From Linnemannia schmuckeri (Eukaryota; Mortierellomycota; Mortierellomycetes; Mortierellales; Mortierellaceae), in assembly GCA_029449235.1 (NCBI GenBank), contig JANATG010000012.1:496001-560000 (forward strand): a stretch of DNA of 64,000 nt. Reading direction: 5' to 3'. Below are positions 1 to 10,904 of this stretch, piece by piece. The notes under the pieces were generated by a model that searched no databases, was not told the origin of the DNA, and was given only the letters and a program-made list of their open reading frames with translations. The position numbers and the translations under genes were made by a program. Position 1 is the stretch's first letter. The number at the start of each line of letters is the position of its first letter.

Positions 1-2
1 AC

Positions 3-170
3 AGTGCGAGTCACCAAAGAATGCGTCGCATACGCGCTGAGGACTATCTGAGGGACACGCTTGCACGATTGGATGAAGATTCGAAACAGCTTTTAGCGAT
101 GAGACCAGTTGGAGTGAGGCTGATCGATATCGAACGCGATAATATTGATCTGCGGAGGAAACGACCTTGA
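3..170 (+). CDS. 3' end of an unidentified gene (partial)
   Basis: An open frame enters from the left edge and runs 55 codons to a TGA at 168-170. The visible C-terminus is basic and charged, ending in IERDNIDLRRKRP, with a helical stretch EDYLRDTLARLDEDSKQ before it. The codons look coding and no stop occurs before the terminal one. There is no start in view, so this can only be the last exon or part of it. I do not recognise the family. The next 788 bp to the following gene hold no other convincing frame. Confidence 0.45.
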   Translation, partial: SASHQRMRRIRAEDYLRDTLARLDEDSKQLLAMRPVGVRLIDIERDNIDLRRKRP

Positions 171-958
171 GTGACTGCAACTGTAGGTCATGTTGTGTCC
201 GGCCCCGGCTTCTTTGCAGCCCTCGAACATGATACGCGTCGCGACCTCATTTTTGACAAAAGCTCAAAGTAACATAGCGCGCACTTTAGCGATTAAAACA
301 CTGAACGCGACTACGTCAAACAGGACCAACATCGAATAACACAACCAGTAAAAATGCACACTCTCAGACACATTGGTACGCGAAAAAGATATCAATCAAA
401 TGAAAGCATGCACTTCATTAGATAAAATTATACAACAAGCCTGCTAACCGATATGTCCGCTTCTCTCGACACAACACTCTTATCCTTCTCGAACGCCAAC
501 ACAAGGCTCGACTTGTTATACTTGGGCCACTCAACTCCCACCATATCCGCGTGCGTGTTGTTGATGTTATCGTTGTTATGGGTATGGGGCGTTGAACGAG
601 AAGAAAAAGAGTAGGAACACAGAGAGCAACGATCGACAAAAAAGGGAGAAAACTAAAAGAAGGGATGAAGAAACGAGAGAGTACGGGAACTGGGAATAAG
701 AAAGAGGGATGAAGACAAAAAGTAGGAAGGAAGAGGAAAGAGGAAGGAAAGGGGAAGAGTAACGAGGATAAAAGAGAGGAAGAAAATGATGAGACAAGGG
801 ATAGCAAAAGTCCATTTTATTCAAAAAAAAAAGTGGCTTTTTGGCAGACTGCAGCATTTTGCGCTTTCATGTCAACAGAAAAAAAAGATGGACCCCTTTT
901 CTCTTTCTTTCCGCCACCTTGTCGCGAACACACACGCTCAAGGATCAGCTAGAATGAC
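171..958. other. Intergenic stretch, no gene seen
   Basis: Purine-rich on the plus strand (about 600-800). The long frames on the minus strand here are only low-complexity Ser/Phe/Leu translations of that strand bias. The last 100 bp probably hold the promoter of the TilS-like gene. Confidence 0.5.
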
Positions 959-3344
959 ATGAAGACCCGCATAACAGGACTTGCTGCCATTACCGTCAAG
1001 GAGTTTGCACAGTGGATCGCCCCTCTCGAATCAACAGCATCATACGCAACTACCTTTCGCCACCGTCACCAACGTCTCCAGGACACTTCCTACCCTGCTA
1101 GGATTGATGAATCACCCAGGCAGGAACAGCGTGAGAATGGGAACAAGGACGCCGCCGAGCGGAACATAGGCATCGCTGTCTCGGGTGGCGTTGACAGCAT
1201 GGCCCTAGCAACCCTGTTGGCTCGTCACTACCCTCAGAGCCCCGGTATCAATGGCACGGTGACGAGACTTCATGCCTTTATTGTCAACCACAGGTTGCGC
1301 GACAACAGCACGGAGGAAGCGGACTATGTTGCTCAACAAGTTCAAAAACTGAGTAAGAACAATATGGAATAATGACTACCTCAGCTATACGACAGGTGCC
1401 ATGGATAGAAGTCCGCTGTAGAACGCAAATGTGTCTAATAAATAGGCTTCACCTTTGTCGGATTATCTACTACACTTGAATAGATGTCGTTCCGCATGTG
1501 CTCACTTTGGACTGGTCAACGCCCGACAGCTTGGAACTGGACTACCATAACCACAACCACAGCCACAACGACAACCAGGATAATCAACTGACCGAGACAT
1601 CTCAAAAACCAGACAAGATACATCTCGAGACAAAGGCGCGACTGAGGCGATACAAAGCTATTGCCCAACAGTGTCACGCACTCTCGATCGAGGATCTCTT
1701 TGTGGGCCATCATGCCGGCGATCAAGTCGAGACGACTCTTTTCCGGTTCTCGAGGGCGAGCGGGATTGATGGACTTGCAGGGATCCAGGGTCTTGCGCCA
1801 TTGGGTGTTCTAGCTGTTCCTGAAGCACTTGATATCCGTGTTGTCAGACCCTTGCTTCAAGTATCCAAGGTAAGTCACGGCTTGGTCTACATGGCGACGG
1901 CTGGAGTGAGAGTGACTCCCTCTATAGCATGTACGATGTACTCACTGTTATTCGTTCGTGGTTATAGGACCGATTACGGGCAACATGCGAGGAAGCGGGG
2001 ACACTGTGGGTAGAAGACCCTTCGAACAAGTCGTTAGATTATCAACGAAATGTGATCCGCCACTACCAGCAGCACCAGGACTCGCTCGTTGGGGTGACCA
2101 AGGATTCTAATGGTTCTGAGGTACACCCACTTTCGACTACTGCTATGCTCGCCTTTCGGGGCAGGATGGACAGACATAGACAAGCAGCTTGGAAGCAAGG
2201 TACTTACCATACCCCAAGAATTATCAATGTTTATGCATTGACTGTCACTTATTCTCGAGCTGACGACTCACAATCGCTTTTTATTTTTTGTATAGTCAAT
2301 CCATGGATCAGGGATATTTGGTTCGACAATGTCAACGGCGCCTGCCACCTCAAACTTGAACAAAGTACAACCTCAACTCCAGCAGGAACAGGAAGCGCGA
2401 GCGTAGAGTGGCTACAGGGATCACAGAACCATGTGTCAACACGACTGCTGTCATTCCTGGTGCGATGGGTGAACTGTAGGGATCACAACCCGCGTTTGGA
2501 GGATATCCAGACCCTTCAACAGAATCTACGCCTGCAACAGCAACAATTTTTGACTCCGGGGTTTGGTCTACCGACCAACGCGCCCCCAGTCAGCGCTACC
2601 CAACATGAAGCTGGCTCCAGTAGCTATAGTACCAGTGCTAGCCCGACGGTTTATCGCAAGTTGAAACAGCGCGTATTGAAACGTCTCCCAAGCACACCGG
2701 ATGCTTCTCTGCCATACCAACAGAAGCAGAAACAGTCAGAATCTTCGACGTTGGCAGGAATGCCAACCTCATTTGTCAGGACGCCACTGACCATAGCCGG
2801 CGTTATGATCTCTCCACCACGAAAGTCGAAGGGTGTGCCCGAGCATTGGACGATCAGTCGGCAGCCCATGTCTCATGCCGACCAACTCTCGACAACTGTA
2901 TCTGTTCCGCTCAAGAATGGTCTGGACGTTCTCTGGGATCAGCGCTTCTTTCTTAGGATTACCGGGACCTGGGAATCTTTATCATGCTCAACACTGACAG
3001 GACCGAATAAGCAAGTGCAGATCCGGCCGTTAAATGCGAAGGATGTTGAGATGATACGACGTCGTGTGCAACTGAATCCTCAAGAGCAGGAGGAGGATGG
3101 GCTGAAGAGACTGGATCAATGGATGTCTACTGTGCCCAAAAAGGCGCGTTTCACCATCCCCATTATCCTCTCCCAGTCTGATGCACAAGTGGGAGGCGAT
3201 AATGGAACAGGACTGATAACAACAAGCGACATCCTCTCGCTTCCGACACTCGGCCTCCACTTCGGACCCACGCGATTCTCGTTCCAGAGCCGGTTCAAGT
3301 CCAATCCTCCCATAAACGCCAAAGACATGAGTCATTTTCGATAA
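959..3344 (+). CDS. tilS: TilS-like tRNA(Ile)-lysidine synthetase
   Basis: Four exons: 959-1352, 1484-1869, 1968-2199, 2296-3344, giving 686 aa. The family ligates lysine to C34 of tRNA-Ile(CAU) so that it reads AUA; in a eukaryote the likely site is the mitochondrion (inference). The ATP-pyrophosphatase P-loop SGGVDS lies at residues 75-80. It is followed by VNHRLRDNSTEEADYV, then GHHAGDQVETTLFRFSRASG, which matches the family's HHxxDQxET signature, and DRLRATCEEAGTLWVEDPSN, the usual N-type ATPase C-terminal motif. A His/Asn-rich insert (HNHNHSHNDN) separates the motifs in exon 2. The C-terminal 300 residues are long and low in similarity to bacterial TilS. Splice sites are GTAAGA/TAG, GTAAGT/TAG and GTACTT/TAG, and each junction keeps the frame. 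The third intron (96 nt) has no in-frame stop, so it could be retained. The gene is convergent with the GH17 gene. Confidence 0.85.
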
Positions 3345-3402
3345 CCATCATAACAATCAAACCCTACCTCCTCCCATAGTTTGATAAAGAAATGTGAAAT
3401 GA

Positions 3403-3408
3403 AATAAA
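3403..3408 (+). terminator. AATAAA polyadenylation-like signal after the TilS-like gene
   Basis: AATAAA lies about 60 bp after the stop at 3344, in an AT-rich stretch that runs into a 34-nt poly(A) tract at 3468-3501. Confidence 0.35.
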
Positions 3409-3467
3409 AAGTATTATTGTTTGCAAATTAGTATGTACAGTACAAGGAATGAGTGAAGGGTGAATTG

Positions 3468-3503
<36 letters not shown>

Positions 3504-3517
3504 GTAAACTAATAGTA

Positions 3518-6456
3518 TTAGGGTGCGGGACAATCTGGGATCTTGATTTTGAGGTTTCCGCTCTTGTCAAAAAGCCCCCAATTAGGCTCGACAGGGACTT
3601 TAGGATCGTTCTTCCAGGGCTCATCCTTATACTCGAACCAGTAATAAGGCACTTTTGCCGCGTTTGCCTGACAGATGAACGTGTCGACCATCGTTTGTAA
3701 GTTGGCCACACCAGGCACCGCTGATGGTTCTATAACAAAAAAAATTGGATGACAGGGTTAGCTGTCTGAGGAACGATAAAAGAAAAGGAGAACATCAAAT
3801 CAAGAACGAGTATGAGGCAAGAAAGAAAAAGAAGGCTTACTGTTGACGGCGGAGGCAGGAGCGGAAGGCCAGCCGACTTCCGAAATGGTTCCTTTAAGTC
3901 TACTTGGCGTTGGGTTGTCTTCAATGGTAATATTATATTGACTGAACGTCCACTGTGCTGCAGTTTCGACTGCAACTCCTGCAAAGAAGGGATGCAGGTT
4001 GCCGCTGAGCTCATCCGACAAGTCCGCGAGAGTAGAGTTCAAATTGTTGCCAATCTCCGAGGTGAAAATCGGGATATTGGCGTTGTAACGTTTCTTGATC
4101 TCATTCTTGACAGTCGCCATACGAGCACCAAGATCTGCCAACGTGACATCCCCGCGGAAGATGGCCTCGTTTCCAACACTGATCCCTTGGACCATGTTGG
4201 TTCCGTAGGTGTCAAGGACTCGGAAGAGGGTATCGTATTGGCGCTGGTAGGTGGTAGCGTTGTTGTCGACCCAGACGGTGAGGACAACCTTCATGGTCGT
4301 GTTGAGGTTGAGGAGGTTGATGGCCTGGAAAGTGAGATCTGCCTGTCCACAGTCCATTCCGTAGAGGCGGACGCGGTTGGTGAGTTGTGAGATGACGTTG
4401 ATGTCGTTGATCACGTCCTGGATGCCGGCGCCGCACCAGGGCATGATTGTCTTGGCGGGGTTGTAGTCGAGCCCGTAAAAGGACTTGTGCAGGTTCGGGT
4501 TTGGTAGGAACTGAGTAATTACAGGCACCGTCGTTGGCTTTTCTGGGTCACTATTGTTAAGAAAGGAAAGCATTGGAGTAGTAAGTATATGAAACGCGTT
4601 TTTGAACACCTACTAAACATGATTATCTCCGAAAAGCGCGAAAAAAAAGGAGTTGTGAAGACGTACACGGACGTTGGAGGAGCAAGCCCATCAATTTTGT
4701 TCTTTCTGGAGACGAATCCAATTGCGATACCGGCAATAATGCCAACAAAAACTAGTATCCCAACCGCACAACAGGTCCGGCGCCACTTGCGGCTAGTGCG
4801 TCTCTTACTCTCGAGCCAGCTGCTCGTCTGAGGATACGTCGATGGAAGATCCGCGGTCGAGTCAAGTGTCGAACATCTCTCTTTGCTATCAGCAGCCCCT
4901 TCAGTCACCATCGCTGCGCTGATCCATTCCCTCTCCTTGCCGTTGTGACCCCTGCCAGATTCGATATTACTGGCGGCAAACTTGGCAGGGACCGGTTTCT
5001 GAATCTTTGTGTTGAGCTCGATTCCACTGCCACTCCTATAGGATGAGGCCGAGCTTCGAGACAGAGAAGACCTTGAAGGCGAGGTACCCCTGCGTTGTTG
5101 ATTGCGGGCGAAGCCAGGTTTTGGGTGAGCCAGCTGCTCATCATCTTCCTCGTCATCATCGTCGTCTCCATTCAGGGCGTCAAAGAGCTGCTCGCGACTC
5201 AAGATCAATTCAGAACTCTGAAGGACATCGTGATGGGTAATAACCGATGGAGAAACAGAGGGAGAGGTAGCTTCCGAGACGGGTCCTGCAGACGAAGATG
5301 ACGAAGAGGCATTACTACCGCTATTGCTTCCTTGGGAGTTACCAAAGTGTTGTTGGTGAGGGTGAACAGGACGCGTCAAAGACGAAGCAGACGACTGAGA
5401 GGAGGCGAGGATCTTTTGACGGTTAGACTCTCGCAAACGAGCATCGACTGCTGCCAGGACATTAGGAGCCATGAGGGGTGAAGAATCCGGGAAGGAAACA
5501 ACAGAGTCTGGACGTAACGAAGAGGGTGCAGAATATGGCATGCTGTTGCTGCTGGCGAAGTTGTTATTGCTGTCGCCAAGAGGACGGTGAAGTGAACTAG
5601 TCGAGGTCAGGGCTGAATATGGCTGTTGAACGATCAGAGTTGAGGGGTTAGGCGAAGGGGTCCTAGGGGTGAACGACCGTTGGGAGGGAGAACGGGTCGA
5701 GGCAGCGGGCATTGTTGGCGAGGGGTGGTGGATGACAGGCATGTGGATGGGCGTTGAGCGAATCTCGCGCTCAGAAATGTCCGTATCACTGCTCTGATGA
5801 TGGCTATTCGATATCGTCTCTCCAGTGTAGCGCTCTCCTGCTGTGGTAATGGTGGCCATCTCTGGATCTGAGCTTGCCCTGTCCACCACCATCGACGGCA
5901 ATTCGGGCAAGGGTTCGCTAAAGACCTCATTCGTGGGGTCAGACCGAGTTGAAGGACGGTGGTGGGAACTGAATAGGAGACCCTTGTCAAAAACCATCTT
6001 TTCCTCGCCTGGGGTCATGGGCATCCCCGATCCAAAGCGACCCGGCAGAGGGCGCTGGAAACTGCCACTGCGGTACAACGGCGACGGGTGATTGTTTTGG
6101 TTTGTTGCATATGATCTGGTAGAGTCGAGAGGGTGTGCAAAGGGCGACATAGGTGAAAGACGCGCAGAGGCAGAGGAAGAAGAAGAGGCGTTTTGGAGAG
6201 CTGGGTCTGGCGACCATGGGTTTTGTGTGGAAGAGAAGGGAGAGTTTGGCGAGGATGATGCTGTGGAGGTAGCTGGGGCGTCATCAATGCTTGCTGATTG
6301 AGTTGGAAAGATAGCTACTGAGAGTTCGGAGGGAGAAGTCGAATTCTTGTGGTGTTTTTGTGCCTGTTGTTGTGGTGTTGGTGACCGAGTAGGGTTCATA
6401 TAGCGAGGGCCATCATGGCTACTCCTACTGCTGCTGTTGTTGTTTGTGGGATCCAT
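3518..6456 (-). CDS. Membrane-anchored GH17 beta-1,3-glucanase
   Basis: Three exons: 4667-6456, 3841-4550, 3518-3729 (read on the minus strand), giving 903 aa. GH17 enzymes cut beta-1,3-glucan in the cell wall. The first ~560 residues are Ser/Pro/Thr/Asn-rich and probably cytoplasmic. One hydrophobic helix (about residues 562-582, CCAVGILVFVGIIAGIAIGF) follows a basic patch RKWRR, which predicts a type II membrane protein with the catalytic domain outside. The catalytic domain shows FYGLDYNP near its start, the acid/base Glu in GISVGNEAIFR (about residue 725) and the nucleophile Glu in TISEVGWPS (about residue 821). It ends with the family's YYWFEYKDEPWK and WGLFDKSGNLK motifs. The small last exon begins with a codon split across the intron. 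Start choice: first ATG of the long frame, behind a pyrimidine-rich leader. Yeast and mould relatives with a similar Ser-rich cytoplasmic head are known, so the architecture is not unique. Confidence 0.9.
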
Positions 6457-9400
6457 GATGAATATTATTATTGTTGTTGTCTGTTGTTGCTACTGAGAGA
6501 GTAGAGAGGAGCAACGGACGAGGAAAAAGGCGGTGTGGAATGGGGCAAATAGATTATTAAATTGCTCGTGCGGATGAAGGAGGACAGTGGGCGTAAAAAA
6601 GTAAGAAGAAAAAAATGAATGATGGAAAATGATATACACAGAGGAGCAAAAGTAGTCGTTATCGAATGATAGAGAGGAAAAAAGAGTTAAGAGGGAGGGA
6701 TGATAAGTAGATGAGGATGGATACGAGAAACGAAGAGAAGAGGAGGGAAAAACTAACAAAAAGAGACAAGAGAGAAGGAAAAGAGGTGTGAAAAATGAGA
6801 AAAGTGAAAGCAAAAAAGTGAATACAGGGGAAGAACATATATATATGCATGTATAACTTTATACCCCATGCTGTCCGGGTGTCTGCTGTGGTTGGACTAC
6901 TGGTCAACAAGAAAATATATTGATTGACCTCGGCGACCTATTGAGCATTCATTTTGCTTCCTCTCGTTCTTTCTTTCTTTCACTTCACATTCTAATCTTA
7001 TTTATCACACAACCAAAATGGATCACTCCGACATGCAGAAGGAACCATTAGCCGCACTTGACTTTTTGTTCATTGCCATTGGCATCGATGTTATTGTTGC
7101 CATCGAAGAAGAAAGAGATATATATCGATATTCCATCGATGCGGTTTATTCTTCATCCCATCGCCGCATTGGTGATTGCTTGATTTTGCACACTGATAGT
7201 TGAGAAGCTGATTAAAAAAAAAAACAGACACTCTGACGAAATGAAGATGATATGGTGCCATCACCAAGTTAACCAACGCATTGCAAAACAAGTTCAGGCA
7301 CAGTCACCGAGCTTGAAAGAAAAGAGGAAGGATCTATCACCACATTGCCTTCGTACGAGCTTGTCGTCATTGAGGTATTGTTGATGCTGCCGTTGCTATG
7401 TGTCCACATTCAACCTTGCCTTGTCATTGTTTGTTGTGTGTGATTGAAACGCGTCAAATAGTGTAATGAACATGGACAGGGGCATGGGCCAATCTGGCCA
7501 TACCATGCCTTGCCAGGAGTTTGATTGCATCAATGAAAAGAATAAACAACAAATGTCGTTATGATATGCACGTAATTCAATGAAGACTAAAAGAACGGAA
7601 GAAAAAAAGGTAATAGGGCCTCTGTGCACATTTTTGTTGTTGTTTTTGATTAGCGTTCAACAGAAGAAAAGGAGTATGAAAGCAACAACAGAAGGACGAA
7701 GTGAGGAGGAAGAAGCTATTTCTCTCTTTCATACCGATCTTTGTATGGATGTTACTTGTGCTCATTGTTGACAATCACCGAAGGAATAAACAATAGATGC
7801 GGTCATGATGATGTTTGAGTTTGTATATACCGATTTTTTAGAGACAAACACTCACCTCACAATCAGATTCCCAGGCACGCAATGTTCTTTCAGGTATACC
7901 GCCCTTCTCCTCCTCTTGTCGTCAATGTGAGTGGTTGATGGCGAGATCAAGGGTTCAAAGAATGACATCGTCTGTGGTTGCGTCGATGTTTTTCAGCGAA
8001 TGTCACTCCCCTTTTTGTTCAAGCACTGATCCCTTATTTGGTTCCTGAACCCGGATCTATCTCTCCCTTCCTGTTCCTGCATTTTCATTAGCACGAAATT
8101 ATTTTTTCCCTTCCCTTTCCCTTGTCTTGTCTTCCTTCCTTCCCTTCCCTGCCTTCTTTTTATTTTTTCTTGAGAGCAAAACGAAGCAAGATTAGAGCTA
8201 GGCTGTAGCCACACACGCACACCGATAAACGAGCAGAGAGATAAAGACCGAATAAAATCCTGTTTGTCATTCGTTCTCACCTTCGTCTCGCCATGGTTTT
8301 CCTTAGTCTCCTCTTGCTTCGCACGGAACGAGTGAGACGCCGTTAACCCTGTATGGCCATCGAGGAACATGTTTGGCACACGAGGCCGCTTTAAAAAGAA
8401 TAACCCTCATGCATCCCAATTATTATTAGCCGCTACTGTTCTCATTGAGGGAAAAAAAAGAGGGCACGCGTGTATGTTTCTGTATTTCTTGTGTCTTGGT
8501 GTCTGCAGCCGGCCGTATGTAATGTTTGTGAAAATAAAAAAATAAAAAAAAAAATCATGCCAGGTAAGTGTACAAATGGATGCGGGAAAGAGAAGGTGAG
8601 GTGCCATATGAAAAACACAAGGCATGCCTTTCTGTATTTTTATCTTAGCAGCGTTGTACGAACAGAAATGAGCTTGCTCACTCCCCTTTATCCTGTCTCT
8701 TTCTCATTTTCAACTCAACGTATCCTTATCACTCAACTTCCTCACCACCGCGCCTATCTTCGCTCGCTCATTGTTCCCCGATGAAAATCTCTCATTGGGA
8801 TGATTGCTTGACGCCCTTCTTCAAATCAACATTTGCCAGGCAACGAGTTCAAAAGAAGTGCTGGGCTTTTCTTTTGCTCTCTCATTTTCGTTCTCTTTCT
8901 ACCAGGTCCATCCAACCTTCGCCCTTTAGAAAAGCCGACAATTTCAGAAAACTCAACCAGGAAATGTGTGGGTATAGCTAACGAGAAAAGAAGATTGGAA
9001 AAGTGAAAGACGAGAGCATTGGCAAGGCGCAGTTGCTCGGGTGGGCGTTCCGTATTGTCAGTCAGTATAGAATACAAGGAACCAGAAGAGGAACAAAACA
9101 CATGGGCCACAAAGACCTGTGCCTATAGTGTGGCTTCCTTTTTTTTGTTTTTTCTATTTTCACTACCCGAAACAACTGGCAATGAGAAAAGAACCCCAGT
9201 CTCAGGTTGACGCGCTTCATGTGGCCCACAGTAGCCCGCATGATCACAATCGACTAAAAGGAGACCTCGCTGACAGCCCTACTCTCCCTCTGCTCTTCTC
9301 GCATGGATATTCCGTTTCGCATTGTATGTTTTTGTTCTTGGTCTTGTTCTCTCCTTATCACCCACGCGATGTTCTCTCACTACGCATTCATCCACTTTCC

Positions 9401-10214
9401 CTTGCGGAGGGTTATTGTTTCTGCCCACCAATCAGTAGGTCCAGCAGAAATAGATCATCGTACCACTTATCAATGACATTTTATCGTCCACTGCAGAGAG
9501 GTCAAGGCGGCGAGGAGGGGGCGAGAAGCGGAGGGACCATTGACTCGCCTACGTTGTTTTTTCTCAGGCACATTCAGGAACAGGCATAAAATTATTAGGA
9601 AGCGGTCGTTGAGTCACGTGTAGAGCCTCTTATCCTTGCCAGGGTAAAGAGCAAGCGAACGAGCAAAGCGGGGCAGACAAGCGCCAGTTGACTTTAGGCG
9701 ATGGATGCTCTCACTTTTAGCCCAGTTGGAATGCACAATAAAAAATGCCAATTGCCAATTGAAGCCTCTTTTACTTATTAGGTTTACGCCATACCAAATG
9801 AGGAGTTTTTGTACACCATCAGGCGTAAACACAAACGAAAGCTCAGCGTTTATCTGAATCAACCTGGTCAACAACAACACACTAAAAACAAACACGAAGA
9901 GATCAAGCTCATGGAATTCACTGTCCCCAAAAAGGGTCCAAGTATGCTGCTGCTTCTGTCGCGTTCGCGTAGCCCTTTCTTCTTTCCGCAAACAACATGA
10001 TCCATAGACAACGATGCTGAATTTTGCTGAAAAAAAAGAAACAAAACGCACACTACAGAATATGCACTAATGCTGTAGATGCTTGCGAGTTTTTATTCTT
10101 TTTAAGACTACTTTTTATTATTTTAAAGAAAAAAAAGGACTTTTGAGGAAGGGAAAAAAGGAAGAAAGAAAGGAGCGAAGAAACGCTTCAATCCAGAAGA
10201 GTAGATAAACTTCT
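6457..10214. other. Gene-poor stretch of 3.7 kb
   Basis: No gene found with confidence. It holds the purine-rich (plus-strand) promoter side of the GH17 gene (6480-6830), a short AT run near 6838, a 61-codon candidate ORF at 7018 listed separately, and AT-rich sequence with short A/T runs. The other frames are short and have random-looking codons. Confidence 0.5.
7018..7203 (+). CDS. Small candidate ORF, unknown
   Basis: Sixty-one codons opening MDHSDMQKEPLAALDF. The ATG has a favourable fungal context (CAAAATGG) and sits behind a CT-rich stretch with TTCTTTCTTTC, like the leaders of the confident genes in this window. A hydrophobic segment (FLFIAIGIDVIVAI) follows. The tail after about residue 30 looks less like protein. 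It may be the first exon of a gene whose downstream exons I could not find, or chance. Confidence 0.22.
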   Translation: MDHSDMQKEPLAALDFLFIAIGIDVIVAIEEERDIYRYSIDAVYSSSHRRIGDCLILHTDS

Positions 10215-10904
10215 TTACTTGATCTGGATATCGGCGCAGGAAGTGTACCACTCGTTCTTGTTCAACATCCAGCGCCACTGGAGGAGGTAGATACCCTTGG
10301 CACGGACGGGGACCTTGAAGCATCCACCGCAGGCGCGACGGTCCTCGTTGGAGCCGGAGTTGCAGTTCTTGTAGGGCAAGCGGGCAATGGTGTTCTTAAG
10401 CAACTCCTGCTGGGAGATATCCTTGGAGTCCTTGGCCTTGGACAAGTTGATCTGGACCATGCCGTTGGGCTCGTTCTTCTTGGCATGGTTCTTGGCGGGC
10501 CAGCGGACACAGAGGGTGTCACCGACGGAGGTGACGGTCATTTGACCGTACTTGCCGCCATAGGCCTTGGAGGGGGGGTTGGCACGGGTCTCATCCGAAC
10601 CGGGCTCGACACCGGCCTTACCGTTGGAGCAGGCAAGGGCAGAGTTGGGGTTCTTGTGGACCTGCTGGTAGTGGCGCGAGGGCCAGGCAGAGTCGAGGGA
10701 TCCGAAGGTCTTGTGGAGGGGGAAACGACGGGCATATCCAACGCACTTGCCTCCCTTGTCGGACCAGTCCTGCTTGCCGCCGGACTTGTTGAACTTCCAG
10801 TCAATGCAGTCGGCCCAGGAGTGAGCCTCAGCCTGGGGGGTGTAGGTGCCGAAGACAGCCAAGGTGGCGACGACGAGCATGGTGAAGGAAGACTTGAGAA
10901 CCAT
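10215..10904 (-). CDS. Secreted LPMO-like protein, paralog 1
   Basis: Single-exon gene, 229 aa. The signal peptide is residues 1-27, with a cleavage site after Ala-Glu-Ala, which leaves His28 as the first mature residue (HSWADCIDWKF). An N-terminal His is what the copper histidine brace of lytic polysaccharide monooxygenases requires. Other LPMO-like points are an internal His in SRHYQQ, paired Cys residues, and a C-terminal strand GIYLLQWRWMLNKNEWYTSC followed by ADIQI. This recalls the Trp-rich core strand and the 'Y.(S/N)CAD(V/I)' end of AA10/AA15-type enzymes. By analogy it would oxidise a polysaccharide outside the cell; the substrate is unknown. Assignment to a numbered AA family is not possible by eye. 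It has a paralog 3.4 kb away at 14039-14966 on the same strand. Unlike the paralog, it ends directly after DIQIK. Confidence 0.8.
   Translation of the reverse strand: MVLKSSFTMLVVATLAVFGTYTPQAEAHSWADCIDWKFNKSGGKQDWSDKGGKCVGYARRFPLHKTFGSLDSAWPSRHYQQVHKNPNSALACSNGKAGVEPGSDETRANPPSKAYGGKYGQMTVTSVGDTLCVRWPAKNHAKKNEPNGMVQINLSKAKDSKDISQQELLKNTIARLPYKNCNSGSNEDRRACGGCFKVPVRAKGIYLLQWRWMLNKNEWYTSCADIQIK

Noticed and set aside
418..857. Minus-strand Ser/Phe/Leu-rich frames
   Set aside because: They are translations of a purine-rich plus strand with no domain, motif or splice context.
9614..10051. 145-codon minus-strand frame with an ATG
   Set aside because: Composition is not protein-like, with no motif and no supporting signals; it overlaps AT-rich spacer.
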